A stretch of 64,000 nt of DNA from Larix kaempferi. Its lineage: Eukaryota > Streptophyta > Pinopsida > Pinales > Pinaceae. The notes below the pieces were generated by a model, which searched no databases, was not told where the DNA came from, and saw only the letters and a list, made by a program, of their open reading frames with translations. Made by a program: the position numbers and the translations under genes. The DNA is taken from NCBI GenBank assembly GCA_027924585.1, contig BSBM01000825.1, forward strand, positions 246,501 through 310,500, given 5' to 3'. Every line of letters begins with the position of its first letter. The first letter of the stretch is position 1. Positions 37,687-51,058 of the stretch are shown piece by piece.

Positions 37687-39466
37687 CTTCCTACCAATAC
37701 ATTGCAAATCCATGATAGCAAAGACAGACTGAACACAACCATGGCTACTAAACACAATCATAGATCCATGATGAAATGATAACAAAGCCACGACGATTAC
37801 GAAGTGGATCTGTGTAATATGACTCAAACAATATCCATCGCAACCTGGGTGATATTTATGACTTAAACCAAGGTCTTCAATCCAAACACGCAATGATATG
37901 AATATAACCATGTGATTACAATGCCTTGGATTCGAACATGGTATAAACCACTTGATTATCGGTCATTGATGTATACCATTAACAAGAGCGAGGGAAATCA
38001 CCATTGATGTCAATGCTTCCCAAGGCATCATAGTACATACCATCGAATGCGAATCAATGAGATGAGGTTGAACACTCGATGGAATCCTTCAATCAAGAGC
38101 CAATGATGTGAACTCAGGTTGAAAGCGAGGTTACCTGCCATTAATGCATGCAGGCCCAAGGTACTTTACTGGTTTCTAGATTCAATCCTTGGATGATGTG
38201 TTGAAGTCAACAAGAATGAATCTGTCAAAGGAGGTCCATGATGTATCCCCCATCATCAACACGAAACATGATCAGATATGTGTGGGAATAAATCGGATAG
38301 TAAAGGAACGTTTAAGACTGACTCAGTGAAGACCGACATAATAGAAGGTAGAATGACTGTAGATAGTGAATCGAGGAACATACCTCTCTTGAACATGGAC
38401 ATGGAATGACTTGGCAATATTGGCATGATGAGAATGGCACCAACCCCTAATGAAACTGATAATGGATTCATTATTTGGATAACTCAAAGGAGTGAAAGGA
38501 CTCATGGAACTGATGTGACTTGAGGACAAACAGATTATCCAAGTACTGGATGCATATGCAAGAAAGTGCCATGTTCAAGGGTGACTAAGTAGTGCCATAA
38601 TTACTATGAAACATAAACTCTTTTCTTATCCCCATCATGATCAATGAGTACCTCTTTTTTTTTTTAATGAGCTTGAGGAGGGTAACAGATGTTCGGTATA
38701 GCTCATCCTTCGGACGAGTCCAATCTCAAATATTTTACGAACCTAAGATAGGATGGGTTCGTCCCAAAATGGGCCCTTCAATGTCATTTTTTAACATTTC
38801 CAAAGAAGGTAAACTCTGCATCATTTCATATTTAGAGAGTTTGTAAAGAACTAAAAAAGACTCCAAAGGTTATTTTACGTAAAAGTTAGTCTCTTCACCC
38901 GAAAAAGGATAAAACAATGTGAAAAGAACTCTTCCAGTCATGATTAACCAAAGCGCTCCTTTTTCGTAAATAGTACCTCCTGGTCCGAAAAGGGGGTAAA
39001 CTATCACCAGAAAGATCATCATTCAAATACTTTTACAAGCGTGAAGGCATCAAGTTTACTTGGCTATATTTTCATATTTAGGGAGTCTGAAACGAGCTTA
39101 AAGAGGAACTCCGAGGTGTTCATTTTTCGTAGGAGTTTTACAAGCCCAAAAAAGTGATAAAATAAAACTCGGTGACTTATTCTCATCGTTTTATGAGCAC
39201 GAGAAAGGACAAAAGTAATCTTGATTCCATTAATATTTGAATTTAATGAGTGGGATAATAGCATAAAAAATGCTCGGGGGGTCTTTCATACTTGACAACA
39301 AGCATGAAATAACCACGATGAGCGTCAAAAAGTTAGAACATCACTTTATCGTAGCTGTAGACTAAGTCAAAATGACAAGATCAGGTGTTTATACATGAAA
39401 ATATTACCAACTATAGTAAAATGACCCACAAAAGTGAAAATTCAAATAAGAATATTTCAGTTTTGA
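37687..39466. other. Element A noncoding region between 3' LTR side and antisense gene
   Basis: Matches 55440-57220 of element B along its length (for example CCAATACATTGCA then ATCCATGA near 37695 and 55450; GAGTACCTC then TTT near 38646 and 56375). It contains loose internal repeats about 250 bp long (phrases like GGGAGTCTGAAA..GAGCTTAA and CCGAAAA..GG.TAAA near 38800-39200) and no plausible coding frame. Conservation between two element families suggests a functional noncoding role such as regulatory sequence for the antisense gene. Confidence 0.6.
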
Positions 39467-41155
39467 TATAAAAAGGGTCAAATAGTAAAAATTAGTTACC
39501 ATTGTTTTTTACCAAGTTTGGAAGAGTGAAAACACCATTTGGAGCCGATTTTCAAACGTTTGCTGCGAAGGCCACGGTCTACTATTTTCTGCCACGTCAG
39601 TGATAGGTAAGCCTAAACTCTGTCCAGCATCTTTCTAGTGGATTAGAGTTTTGATTTATGGTAATTTTTTAAGGTTTTGGGCTTGTAAATGAGGGGATTA
39701 TGCGTGTTTTGGTCGACGCACTTTCCCCTTACGGGAAGTGCATCGAGGGATCTCTGACTCATTTCTCGTATGGTGGAGGCACGTCGTCGATGCACTGTAT
39801 ACAAATTCGGGGTGCGTCGACGCAATCCCATAAGCAAAACTAAAAAATGTGGCAAAAATTGTCTAATCCAATGGTTGAGAATGATACTAATGCTTGTTTA
39901 ATTGGTGTTTGGACATGTTTGGACTCACACCATGGTCTAATGGAAGGAGAGAGAGCATGAAATGGACGATTCCCAAGCGGAACATGACCCGAACTCGATG
40001 AATGCATTGTGGGAATGCGGCTTGTTGAATTTTTTCCATGTACAGGGCATGAGGGCCCAAGTACAATTACTAGACTACCTGATCGGATTGTGGGATCCAT
40101 ATCAGTAGCACTTCTGTGTGGGTTCCCACATCCTTACATTGGATGTGGAGTATATATATTTTATGATGGGGTTATCCAGGAGGGGATCCCCAGTTCCATT
40201 ATCTGGTCCGCGGGGTAGCGATCAGTCTACAAAGAGCTTGGTTGCTCAGTGGTGCACACCTGGTACCCAAATGCTTGTTGGGAAAATCCCCATCAAGAAC
40301 ATATGAGACATACCACTGTGGACGGTCCTGTTTGCTATTGAGAGGGTGGCGGGGAGTAGAGATCCTCATCAGGCCACCAAGGCCCACATGCTCTATGCCA
40401 TTGAATGCATGGCACCCACGGTCTTCAACTGGTGTGAGGGGCTCCTCACCAATGTTAGAGAACAACTTACTAGGTGCCACCGGGGTGAACTAAAACATAT
40501 CAGATACGGGTCGATCGTGGTCTCATTCTTCTTGGAACAGGTTCCACTACTGCGGCCACGGGTGGAGATAGAGGATATTGATCCACAAGATCCTCACATG
40601 GTCAGGTGGTCCGAGGTTATGTCCCACCATGGCGGTGGGGGTCCCATCATTAGCTACGATCCCACCTTCTTCAAGTGGTTACGTGGAAAGCTCCTCATGG
40701 TCGAGGACTATTCGTATGTAGGCATAGACTTCAGAGGTGACCCATATTTGGCCCTACCTGAGGGTGAGTAGTGGGGGAACCTAGGTAAGAATGACACTCT
40801 ATTTGTGTTTTTGTATTTTATAGTTTTTTGATGTTTTTGAGTAGTGGTGATGTTTCATATGTGTTTTTGATGCACATATTGGTCCATCTCGATCGGTAGG
40901 GTCTTCTCCCATTGAGAGGAGAAAAGTGGTACGAGACATAGGGGTTGCACAATGGGATGCAACCCCTGGAGGAGTTAGATGAGCTGGAGGAGAACCTCGA
41001 GAGACTGATGGTGGATATACCAGACATATCCATCGATGATCTTCCTTGTGGGTACCAGCACCATAGAGTTGGGGTTTCTGGACGCTTCGGGCGGTTGCTC
41101 CGTAGAGTATCTTGAGTGATCATCTTCTATCATGAGCATCCTCAGGGATAGCTCA
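39467..41155 (+). pseudogene. Element A antisense gene: plant-mobile-domain (PMD)-like protein, broken
   Basis: Plus strand, opposite to gag-pol. A TATA box (39467) lies 139 bp before a splice donor (TAG/GTAAGC at 39606). The ATG at 39932 is followed by a stop at codon 3, then KERE, then ALWECGLLNFF, YLIGLWDP, stop, and the open part ECMAPTVFNWCEGLLTNVRE, IRYGSIVVSFFLEQVPLLRP, FFKWLRGKLLMVEDYSYVG, LALPE. A donor (CTAG/GTAAGA near 40782) precedes an Arg-rich 3' exon (RFGRLLRRV). The layout equals the better-preserved copy at 57225-58988. PMD-like (aminotransferase-like) domains occur in plant MAIN/MAIL proteins and in some gypsy and MULE elements. Several stops and a lost acceptor make this copy dead. 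Confidence 0.8.
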
Positions 41156-41277
41156 TACATGATGTATATGTACTGAAAGCTACGAGCTTCAGACTTTTTG
41201 TATCTATGACCCACTGAAAGCTCATATGCTTCAGATTTTGTACCAGTACTACATTTTTTGTATTATACCGACATAAT

Positions 41278-41278
<1 letters not shown>

Positions 41279-41305
<27 letters not shown>
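41279..41305. repeat. (AT)n microsatellite
   Basis: About 13-14 AT units between the convergent antisense gene and RNase H ORF of element A. Confidence 0.95.
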
Positions 41306-41308
<3 letters not shown>

Positions 41309-41401
41309 ACCACTATTCACGGCTTTATATACTATGTTTCATTGATGATTATGGGGTCTTGTGAATGTTTAGCTTATACTATAGATAATTTACATGTTAT
41401 G

Positions 41402-41845
41402 TCATTTTTTACGCATTTGTTTGATAGAATGTTTATGGTGTGCAATGTACCAATCCAATATGAAATTGGCCAAGGATTCAACGACAATGTTCATGTCTCT
41501 AGGGATATGTAGGTATTGAATGGACTCAAAAGACCTCTCCAAGAGACGTACTTGTCAAAATAGATAGAGCAACATAGGATCGCGGATAGTGTAGACACGG
41601 TTAAGATGAGAGACCACTAATTGTGAGTCAAGGTGGACAATAATGTGGTCCATACCCAGGGAAAGAGCGTCGATCAACAATCCAATCACCGCATGATACT
41701 CTGTGGCATTATTGGTTGTGTATCCTAGACAACTCCCTCCTAAGATAAAGAGGTCTTCGGTAGGGGAATAGAGTACCCATTATGCCGAAGCAAGGTTATG
41801 GGTATGCCGACTCGAACTGTCCACAAATCCAAAACACATTTCCAT
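41402..41845 (-). pseudogene. Element A extra (archaeal-type) RNase H, downstream of integrase
   Basis: From the ATG at 41845: CFGFVDSSSRHTHNLASA, stop (TAA), WVLYSP, TNNATEYHAVIGLL, VHLDSQLVVSHLNRVYTIRD, stop (TGA where element B has CGA-type Arg), RLLERSF, ESLANFILDW, final stop at 41402. The acidic positions of RNase H are still visible (VDS, TEYHAV, LDSQLVV). It lies 126 bp downstream of the pol stop, in the same frame, and just after CAG, a possible splice acceptor. The intact counterpart is 59604-59191. Confidence 0.85.
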
Positions 41846-41971
41846 CTGCATATCCAAGCAAAACATGGTATAAGCATAAAGACAAGATCCTAACACACTT
41901 GAAGTAAAGCGTCACACCACACAAAACAAACATCATGTACAATATATAAATAGTACTAATGCATAAAATTA

Positions 41972-44934
41972 TTAGGCATAGTACCGCTTCAGGAAGACTC
42001 CATTGCGAGGCTATCCTAAATATATCCTGTCATAATATTATAATTCATGTGCCCCCTTCTCCAAAGCACGTTTAACTATATATGGGTCGTGCCACATGGA
42101 CTCAAGTTTGCCTGCCCCCAGCTTATCATGTTTCTAGTCATAGGTAAGGACCAAATATCCCTTGTTAAAGATACGAGGTTTGACTGATTTGTCATACTGG
42201 GCCTTGATGTGCTTCTTATGTGCTTCATTAGCAAGGGATGCATTGCAGCGGGTTTCATTGAGTTTATCCAAGTATAGAAAACGGTCTTCCTCGGTGGTGG
42301 TGTTCGGTAGAATTTCGACTGCAAGTTTCAATGACAGAATCTCGTACTCAAGAGGTAAGACTGCCTCCAGTTCGTATACTAATTGGAAATGTGTGAATCC
42401 GGTGGTAGTTTGAACGGATGTCCTATATGCCCATAGGGAAGAAAAAAGCATATTGTGCCAGTTAGACCTATATGTACCCACCATGTGTTGGATCATGGTT
42501 TTCAAGACCTTATTAATGGCCTCTACTTGTCCATTGGACTGTGGGTAATACGGAGTTGAGTTCTCATGTCGAAAACCCAACCTAGCGCTTAATTCATCCA
42601 CCATCTTGTTCTAGAAATGTCTTCCATGATTGGTGAGAATGCCTGAGGAACTCCGAATCGTGCAATGATATGATTAAACATAAAGAATGCAGCAGTTTTT
42701 CCATCTTCATTGTATGTAGGCATGGCCTTGTCCCACTTGGTAAAATAGTCAATGGAAACGATGACATAACCATCCCCCCGGTCAAGGTAGGATTACAATG
42801 CATGAAATATATGCCCCATTTCACAAAGGGGCCTACGAAAATAACGGGATGGAGTGGGGTTGGATGAGAGCGCTATTTGTGATGAAAAGTTGAAAAGGAG
42901 GACACTTCTTAACTGCTTCAATACAATATTTAAAGATGGAAGGCCAATAGTATCCAACACGTAGTATTTTCTGAGTTGTAGCCATCCTAGAAAGGTGACT
43001 GCCACATGCCCCTGAGTAACAATCATTCAGAACGTGTTCAACCTCTTCGTGGGTTAAGCATCGTCAGAGGATAGAATCAACAACACAATGGTATAAGGTA
43101 TCACCGATGATTAGGTAGTACTTTGCGTGGTGACGTAGACGACGACGACGGTCGTCACGAGATAGTTGAGGGATGAAAAATTGGGTCTACAGATATAAAG
43201 TGATTTCTCCATACCATGGGTTGGAAGTACTGATGAGAAACAAAGACTTGTCGGGGAGGGAATCAATGGGATTAATTCCCTAGTCAGTACAAGGAAGATC
43301 GAAGATAAGCTCCGCAAAAACCAAAGACTTTTTTTACTTGGCCTTCTCAAACTGGAGGTCAAATTCTTGAAGAATGACAATCCAGTGCGAATACTTGCCC
43401 CCTAGCACCTGACGTGTGAGAACGTCGTACATAGGGTTAGAGTCTACAATGATAGTGGTAGTGCGGAGGAGAATATAATGGCGGAACTTTTGGATAGCAA
43501 TGACTGCTGCGGGAGCTAGTTTCTCAACATGTGAATATCGTGATTCAGATTCAATGAGACCGTTACTAAGGTAGTAAATCACATGTTCTTGGGCGTTTCT
43601 ATCCTCCTGGACCAAAACCATAGCAGTATCGGTAGTGGAAGCAACAAGATAGAGGATGTAATCCTTGGTGTAATTAGGTGGTTGAAGCACATGTGCATGG
43701 GTGATAGCATGTTTTAGTTTGTCGAAGGATTACTAAGAAAAATCATCCCAGATGAACGGGATGTCCTTCTTTAAGAATCTCATGTATCCCTGTGTTTTCT
43801 TGACGAAATTACACACAAAACGCCTTAAGTAGTTTTCCTTCCCCTGCAAACTCTATAGTTCCGGTATATCCATTGGGGGTGGGAGAGAAATGATGGATTC
43901 CACCTTCAGGGGATCAATGCAGATCCCATATTTCGTAATGATGAAGCCTAGGAGGGGTCCAGACTCGACACAGAATATGCACTTGTGAGGGTTTAGACAG
44001 ATGTTATACCTCCTACATTTGAGGAATACTGTCGTCAGATGGTGAATGTGGAACTCATGATGATTCGAATGAGCAGGGATATCGTCGAGATATGGTTCTA
44101 CAAATTGCTTCACGTCGTGGAATGCGTATGACATAGCCTCCTAAAATGTGGAACCAACATTTTAAGGCCAAAGGGTAGTTTGCGATATGCAAATGTACCC
44201 CACGGGACTATGAAAGCAGCATTATGTTGATCAGTCGGGTGGATCTCAATCTAATTATAGCCATAAAATCCATCCATGAATGAGAAGATGACGCTTTCGA
44301 CATAGTTGATGATTTGGTCGATAAACGGGGTAGGGTAGTTGTCCTTAGTTCAAGCCTTATTCAGGTCCATGTAATCGACACAAACCCTGATGGTGCCCTG
44401 TTTTTTGGTAATAGGGATGACATTAGAGACCCAGTCTGTCAAGGGGATAGGATAAATGAAGCCATCCTTCAACAACTTTTAAATTTCAGCCTTTATAGCC
44501 GTATGTTTCCTAGGGTGCACTGGACATAATTTTTGTCGGACAGTTTTAGAATCAGGATATGTTTGGATCTCATGTACAATGATAACAGGATCAATCCTGG
44601 GCATTTCCTTGTAGCTCCATGCAAATACGTCGTGAAATTTTTTGAATAAGGCCGTATATGAGATCATCTCTTCAGGAGAGCATTTTTGGCCTATACGAAT
44701 ATTTTCCACAACTTCGGGTGTGGCCGAGATGTCGATCGGAAAAGTAGGCATAATGTTTTCCAAGTTACCCTCGGTTACCATACCACAAGTGAGGATAGGA
44801 GATTTGGGGTAGGGAAAGACATCTGGTGAGATGATTGTTTCAATGTGGTTCTCCACAGAATCTAGCAGTGGGAGGAAATACGATCGATGGTGGAGATTTT
44901 CCCATGGGGGTTCATCCATGCTCATGATTTCCAT
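41972..44934 (-). pseudogene. Element A pol: reverse transcriptase, RNase H, integrase (broken)
   Basis: Sense order on minus: FAWSYKEMPRIDP and RQKLCPVHPRKH (RT start), DNYPTPFIDQII, YLDDIPAHS (catalytic YLDD), KCRRYNICLNPHKCIFCVES, then RNase H (PPNYTKDYILYLVAS, YSHVEKLAPAAVIAIQKFRH), RQVLGGKYSHWIVILQEFD, then integrase with the zinc region (CYSGACGSHLS), WGIYFMHC (first Asp lost), STPYYPQSNGQVEAINKVLK and SSLWAYRTSVQTTTGFTHFQ, ending LKRYYA with TAA at 41972. At least eight stops or frameshifts split it. Closely similar in order to element B pol, but clearly diverged. Confidence 0.92.
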
Positions 44935-45292
44935 AAGTGGACTCGTTAGAATGAAAAGTTTGGAGTAGAGGATCTGGTAGGGGTGAACCCCGTTGCAAGG
45001 GTGGAGAATGAGATGTAGATGCCACTAAAAAGTGGTCATCGGGTGCTGATTGGATAGCCTCATAAGTATCTTTCGCTGGTGTGAGAGGCATAACATCTTC
45101 AATCAAATCCAACTTGTCAGGATCAGGCATGAGCCATTGGTCAATGGAGTTGGTTGGTCATGGGATCATAGAATAAATCATGTTCACCGTGGAAACATGG
45201 GAAGGGGGATCTAGTGATGGAAAGAATCCCATGAGGGATGATTCTTTAAGTATTCCAACCCCCACACTCTCATATATCTACAACAAATGAAC

Positions 45293-46129
45293 TCAGACTA
45301 GTACGGTTTCCGCAGGGTGAGGAGTGGTGTTTGGTTTACAGAAATCCAGTTGGTCGATGGTATCAATTTTCCCTTGGTGGGGAAATTGTATGATTCGGAA
45401 TATGGAGGATGCAACCAGAGTCATGGCATAAAACCAATTACGACCAAAGAGTAAATTATAATCCAATGGGGCGGCGAATATCTCCACGTTGATGGAAACG
45501 GTCTTGCCCCCCATCTCTATTTCCAAAGCTTGTAACAACCTGTGTGGTTTGAATCCATGACCATCAAATGCTTTCAAAGTGGTAGGGAAACAATTCAACT
45601 CAGGAGAGCCAATGGCTCGCCAACAGGATAATGACATTACCAAGGTGGAGGCTCCTTCATATAAAACAGTACGATGGATGCCTTTCCCAGTGACGTTGGT
45701 AACAATTTGGAACACAAGTTGGTGGGAAAGCCTCGGTTTGAAATACTCAAGTCAAAACATAATGGTGTTTGAGGAATCAGGGTCTACAATGTAGATAGCA
45801 GTGAGGAGAGTCTTATGCTGATTAGGAAAGTTTTGTAAGACTTCCAACGTCGACATAGCACAAGGAGCTTACGATAAGTCCTTTACAATGTTGCAGTTTT
45901 GAGCATCCCGAGCGTTGGGATTGAACACAACTTTTCTAATCGTGCTCTTGGGTGGACGTAGCAATGAATCAAATGAATGTTTGTCAATATTGAGAGGATC
46001 TTGGGGCGAGGGAATGTCTGATGTAGAGGCAGAATTTTTTATAGTATTAGTTTTGTTAGATTCCTTAGTTGGGACTGAGTCATAGGAACATGATTGAGTG
46101 CTCAAGTTGGCAGTTTCACTACGCATCAT
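45293..46129 (-). pseudogene. Element A protease region
   Basis: The linker RPPKSTIRKVVFNPNARDAQ (46129-45869) leads into a retropepsin-like domain in 45715-45293: NVTGKGIHRTVLYEGASTLV (active-site Asp replaced by Tyr; element B has LDEGAS), FDGHGFKPHRLLQALEIEMG, APLDYNLLFGRNWFYAM. Retroviral-type aspartic proteases cleave the Gag-Pol polyprotein. The loss of the catalytic Asp and a frame break show the copy is inactive. Confidence 0.85.
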
Positions 46130-46199
46130 GAGAACATGAGAGGTAGAGGATGGTTCTCCTTGAGAATGAGAAGGTTGTTATGTGATCATATGTTGATGT

Positions 46200-48914
46200 T
46201 GTGTGGGGAAGGGATCAATAAAAAATGCGGTGACAGGTTCCCTTTTAGGAACTTATGGACCTCGTCCTGGTGTGGGAACTCTTTGGTATAGTGGTCACCA
46301 CCGCACAATAAACAAGGATACTTAACCTTCCACTTTGGTTTGGTGTCATCAGGATTGTTCTATTTGGGATCCTGTTGATTAGAAGACTTTTTTTTTCCTT
46401 TGTTATTCTTTTTACCACCGGATTTCTGAGGTGAAGAAAATTGGATTGAATTGACTTCTTTAGTGGAAGCAAGGATGGGTGATATGTTGGTGTTTTTCTC
46501 GGCCTATGATGGGGGTGGATTCGAGCCATGATGGCTATGTAATCCACTGGATTATGAAGCAGGCTGGTTCAAAATGGAACCAATGATTCCGTCGACATGA
46601 GGGCCCATAGGTGGTTTTGCTTGGTCATATGTAGGGCGGGGTGTAACGGGAACAATATCATATAAAGTGCCAAATTGGGCATAGACCAAGTATAAATAAT
46701 GGGCACGTGATATATTTGGTTCTTTTGTGACGGCCCCACCCATAGCAACATCTTTGGATATGATGGGTAGTATTGACTTAGTAAACCAATATGCAAGGAG
46801 TTGGTCCAGAATGGGAGCTTTAATCAGATGTCGTCTCCACCTCCACTCGTGAATATGATCGAAAATGTGAATGGCAGTGGTTTTCTAGAGAGAGGTCAAA
46901 AGAGATGTACCGGTCTCGTAGCGGATTGGTAACTGAAAATGTGTCAAAAATGACATGGTGAAGGATTGGAAATCAGGAAAAGAGTGTGGTGTTAATTAAA
47001 TGTACCACTTGGTAGCAGTGTCGATAAGGGTTCGTTGGAATAACCTCAAACGTATGGAGTCATCCATTAAGGAGTTGGACGAACACCACAAATGATAGGT
47101 CCTTACATGGTTTTTTGAGTCCTCATCGGGTTTGCCGTCAAAATTTGGGATCTCAGATGGTAACTTCACCAGAATGGATGGCCAAATAGTGCCATAATAA
47201 ATGGGATTGTTAGTTAACCGTGATAAGTCTGGACGATCAAGTGTAGCCAGAAATGGTAATTGTTGGTTTGGCTATGGATACTGGTAGTACTAATAGGGCA
47301 TTGGTGTACCAATAGGACCGTGGAACGATTGGTCGTAAGTTCCTCCCGTAGGAAATTGGCCATATAGGGGTGGGCTGCTTGGGTTTGGAGGTGGACCTGA
47401 ACGAGGTCCACCTCCGCCAGAATAAGGTGGTCCTCCACCGAAAGGTGGAGGTCCACCGCCTCGAGGGTAAGGTGTTCCTCCACCAAAAGGTGGGGGTCCT
47501 CATCCTCGAGAATGGGGTGTTCCTCCGCCAAAAGGTGGGTGTCCTCCCCCTCTAGAATGGGGTGTTCCTCTGCCAGTAGGTGGGGGTCCTTCTCCTCCAG
47601 AATTGGGTGGTCCTTCGCCGGAAGGTGGGGGTCCTCCCTCTCCAGAATGGGTTGGTACTCTGCCGTAAGGTGTGGATCCTTCCCCTCCAGAATGGGGTGG
47701 TCGTCCGTCGGAAGGTGGGGGTCCACCTCCTCTAGAATGGGGTGATGGTGGTGGTGGGCCAGCTGGTGGAGGTGTTCCACCGGTCGGAGGTCCAGTCGGT
47801 GGAACATTATGGTTCCCCCATGGGGTATTTGGGTTTTTAGGATAGGGTAATCCAGGAGAAAGGTTTTTTGGATATTTTTGTATGAAATTATGGTTATGAT
47901 GTCTTGGAAAAATATGCCCCAACGGGGGTTGGGTCCAAATAGATGCCCCCCCGTATGATGTGTCCACATGGGTTGTCCCATGGTTGGAAGAGGGCTTGCA
48001 ATCATACTATAGCTTGGATGTGAAGTATATCCTCCACTCACAGTATGACTACTAACTGGGTGATTCCCCCCAGTCAGGTTAGGTCCACTAACCAAGGGTT
48101 TCCCCCTAGTCGAAAATTACCAACTTACTGGAATGTGCGCGGTAACCGAATGTTGACCATTAATACTGGGTTGACCTGTAACAAATGGTTGACTACTAAA
48201 AAAGGGATTGCTTTTGATAGACTGTAAACTAACAGGTAAATTGTATTCGCCCCTCGAATTTTTAGGTGGGGGAGGTGGAGGTAATGTCCCATAGTTAATA
48301 GAGATGGAAGGTTGCCCTCGGAAGTTGGGGTCAAAGGAGGTGTAGAACCGGTCGCCTAAATTTGAGGTGTACTCATAGGAAATGAGGGTTGACCTGGTTC
48401 AGAAGTGGTCATGTTAGATATGGGTGTTTCTATTGAAGTAAAAGATAAAGAACATACAAGGGAATATTGAAAGATGGGTACTTCCAGGATACTTACTCTA
48501 CGTGAGAGACTTTGGCGTCTAATTTGTTCTCTAGTCATGTGTAAATAGTTCATGTGCTCATAGAGTTGTGCAAGAAACTCATCGATAGGGATCCATCGAC
48601 GAGGCATAGTTTCTTCCATGGGAAGTGACCCAAAATCGAAAACATGTCGACCTAAAGAGGTGTCCCAAAACATGCAGTTGGACCAAATGTTGTTGATACA
48701 GGGTCAATCTGGGGCTGATTGAAAAAACAATCTGTAGCTCCAGGATGTCCTTCCATCGAATGATGGAAAGATGTGTCATATGAAGTCAGTTATTCCACTA
48801 TCAGAGGTCCTATAGGATCATAGATATACGGATTGGCGGGAGATGAATGGTTCATTCCCGACTCTAAGGTAGAGGTATCTTCCTCACATGACATAGATGT
48901 AGTAGGTTGATCCA
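46200..48914 (-). pseudogene. Element A gag, with Pro/Gly-rich 15-residue repeats
   Basis: The start ATG at 48914 gives MDQPTTSMSCEEDTSTL. Downstream are RWIPIDEFLAQLYEH and LHMTREQIRRQS, then a Pro/Gly-rich region (47967-47400, PHSRGGGPPPSDGRPP type), then LTNNPIYYGTIWPS, LPSEIPNFDGKPDEDSKNHV, SIRLRLFQRTLIDTATKWYI (Retrotrans_gag-like), IYHVPII, and a zinc knuckle near 46290 (CLLCGGDHYTKEF, last Cys now Phe). Gag packages element RNA. Stops occur at several places (for example after KWYI) and the reading frame shifts near 48670. Confidence 0.85.
47395..47775 (-). repeat. 45-bp tandem repeat inside gag
   Basis: About eight imperfect 45-bp units (for example CCAGAATGGGGTGTTCCTC then TGCC..AGGTGGGGGTCCT). 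In the gag frame each unit encodes about 15 residues of the type PPHSGGEGPPPSGEG. Because the unit is a multiple of three, all frames stay open and give other repeats. Confidence 0.9.
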
Positions 48915-51035
48915 TGTTTTCTCCTGAGTTCTCCTCCCGGTTAAGGGGATATTCAGGTGGCAAGTTCAAAATCCTTCAGGATCTTCTCAAACGTTGATTT
49001 GCTAGAATGACTGAACCAAAATTTATCCTAAGTGTGTTCTATACAAAAATAAAAATGCAATTCAAGATCTACACAAGCTAAAGCCACAAGCAAACTTATT
49101 TGAGAAGTGTGGATTCAATGGTATGGAACCTCGTAGGATTTTCAAGCCGGTGCAACTCGCGATATACCACCGGATCCAATAGTTTTACTTGGCCCAATAT
49201 TTCAAAGCACTAACCAGGGAGGATTAGGACTGTACCCCTGACTGTATAACTTGACTACCTCAAGCACGTGTGTAGTAGCTCCCCAAGTGTTGTTCTCAGT
49301 GTATTTCCATGCCAAGACGGTCAATGGGTTAGCTCAGATGGTGGTGTTGTCTAATGCACAACCATATGACAGGAGCCTTCTGATATATTACCGAGTACAT
49401 GAAGTACCTTCCGATATACACAAGGGTACATGAAAGGTCATTCGATATACCGATTGGTATGTGGAAAAACTACAAGCCCCTCGGATGCAGTGTAGGAAAA
49501 TAACGACAGTTGCCATGCTTAAATACATTGGAACACTTCTCTAACCTAACACACAAGTTCCTATACAGTTTTAACCTAACACTAGCGATAAATTTTAGTT
49601 TTTTACAGTTAGGTGAATGCATGAGGTGTAGACAGCAATTTAAAAAGAATGCAACCCTAAGCTACATGCGAATGCAAATATTTTATTTTCCTTTCGATGA
49701 AAGCTATCTATGGTAAGGAGAAATTTTCTTTGTTTCCGATGGTAAAAGTAGACAAGTACCCCTATACTTTAAAATCAACCAAAAGACAAATGAAGCACTC
49801 TTTTTACTAAGCCAACAAAAACAATAAAATAATACACACCAAAACTTAAATGTTTTTCTTTTTTCTTTTAAAATCTGAATGAGTCAAAGCAAAGATGAAA
49901 AGGAGAATTCTCTTTAGATGCGGAAACTTCAATTTTCTAACACAAAGATGAATGAATGGAAGAAATCCAAAAAATACAAGAATTATTCAATCTTTGGAAA
50001 TGCTTCGTAAAAGTTCTAATGCACTTGGAATTTTCAGAGAAATGTGAAACTAGTTTTCATAACTAAGAAAATGCAAGATAATAATGATTCTCTACCACTT
50101 TTCAAAGATATTTTGATGATATATTCCAAAGCATGACAAATCTCTAAAAAAATTTCAAGAATGAAACTCGAAATGAGGATAATGGGAAATGTTTAATCTT
50201 CTTCACAGATGCGATCAACAGATTCGAGAATGATGCCACTTTTTGGATCCAGTTTCAGAAAATGAAATAAGATACTATTGCAAACTTTAAATAATGAAGA
50301 ATTCTCAAAGAATCAAGATCACTCAAAATCTCAATAACACTCAAAGCACATACAATCAAGCAAAATATCGAAATAACAAGAATGAGAAGGCTTGAAAGTC
50401 AGATCAAACAGATCTGGTGAAACGATTAGGAGCTACAAGACTGAGCAGATCGACGTGGGATTGAAATTTCCCATGGCAACCAAAGCACTTGCTTGACTAG
50501 AAAAAACCCTAATCGTCACTTAAAATTAGAAATCAAGCCAAGGATAACACTATGCTGTGACTAGGGGTTCTGTGACTGAAAGGAACAAAAACAAAAATCA
50601 AGGAAAAACCAAACCAAAAACCAACTTGAAGAATTTTGTACCAAGTGCCAAATAACACAAGGCAACGCGCCCTGCAAGTGCACACCAGGGCGTTGGATAG
50701 TCCAACAATGCACTATGTGAACGAGTAGGTCTCGTCAGCAACGCAGTTTGAAAACACAGAGATACCGTCAGAGACATAGGTTTGTAGCCATCAAGGAGCA
50801 TTAGAAACAAAGTGACGCGAGGGATAAACAGCTCAGGTGCATCAAGTGGGATCCAAATCACAAAAAATAAAAAAAACTTCAACAATAAAAAGGAAAAATG
50901 TTTGATGATAATCCCAAGCAGAGTCTGGATAACCCAAAGACTCAGTGGTGGCTGGATTCAATGGAAAGAGAGGAAATGAGAGGCTCAATCAAAATAAATT
51001 GAAAATTAAGAAACAATCAAAGATATATGCCAAAA
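48915..51035 (-). other. Element A leader (5' untranslated region)
   Basis: About 2.1 kb between primer-binding region and gag start with no convincing ORF. It contains CpG-containing words resembling those of the LTR (for example AACGCGCCCTG near 50654, GCAACGCAG near 50737). Confidence 0.55.
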
Positions 51036-51054
51036 GTCCCTAGTATGGTCACCA
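51036..51054 (-). promoter_or_regulatory. Probable primer-binding site of element A
   Basis: Minus strand TGGTGACCATACTAGGGAC starts four bases inside the right LTR. It resembles the TGGCGACT..CTGGGGA form of Tat/Ogre elements (complement of a tRNA-Arg 3' end), with several mismatches. Confidence 0.5.
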
Positions 51055-51058
51055 TTTT

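Noticed and set aside
47512-47745. Plus-strand ORF of Ser/Arg/Trp repeats
   Set aside because: Antisense shadow of the same 45-bp array; no start context or domain.
47214-48095. 293-codon minus-strand ORF with acidic 15-residue repeats
   Set aside because: It is an alternative frame of the 45-bp gag repeat. The Pro/Gly-rich frame connects to recognisable Gag sequence on both sides, this one does not.
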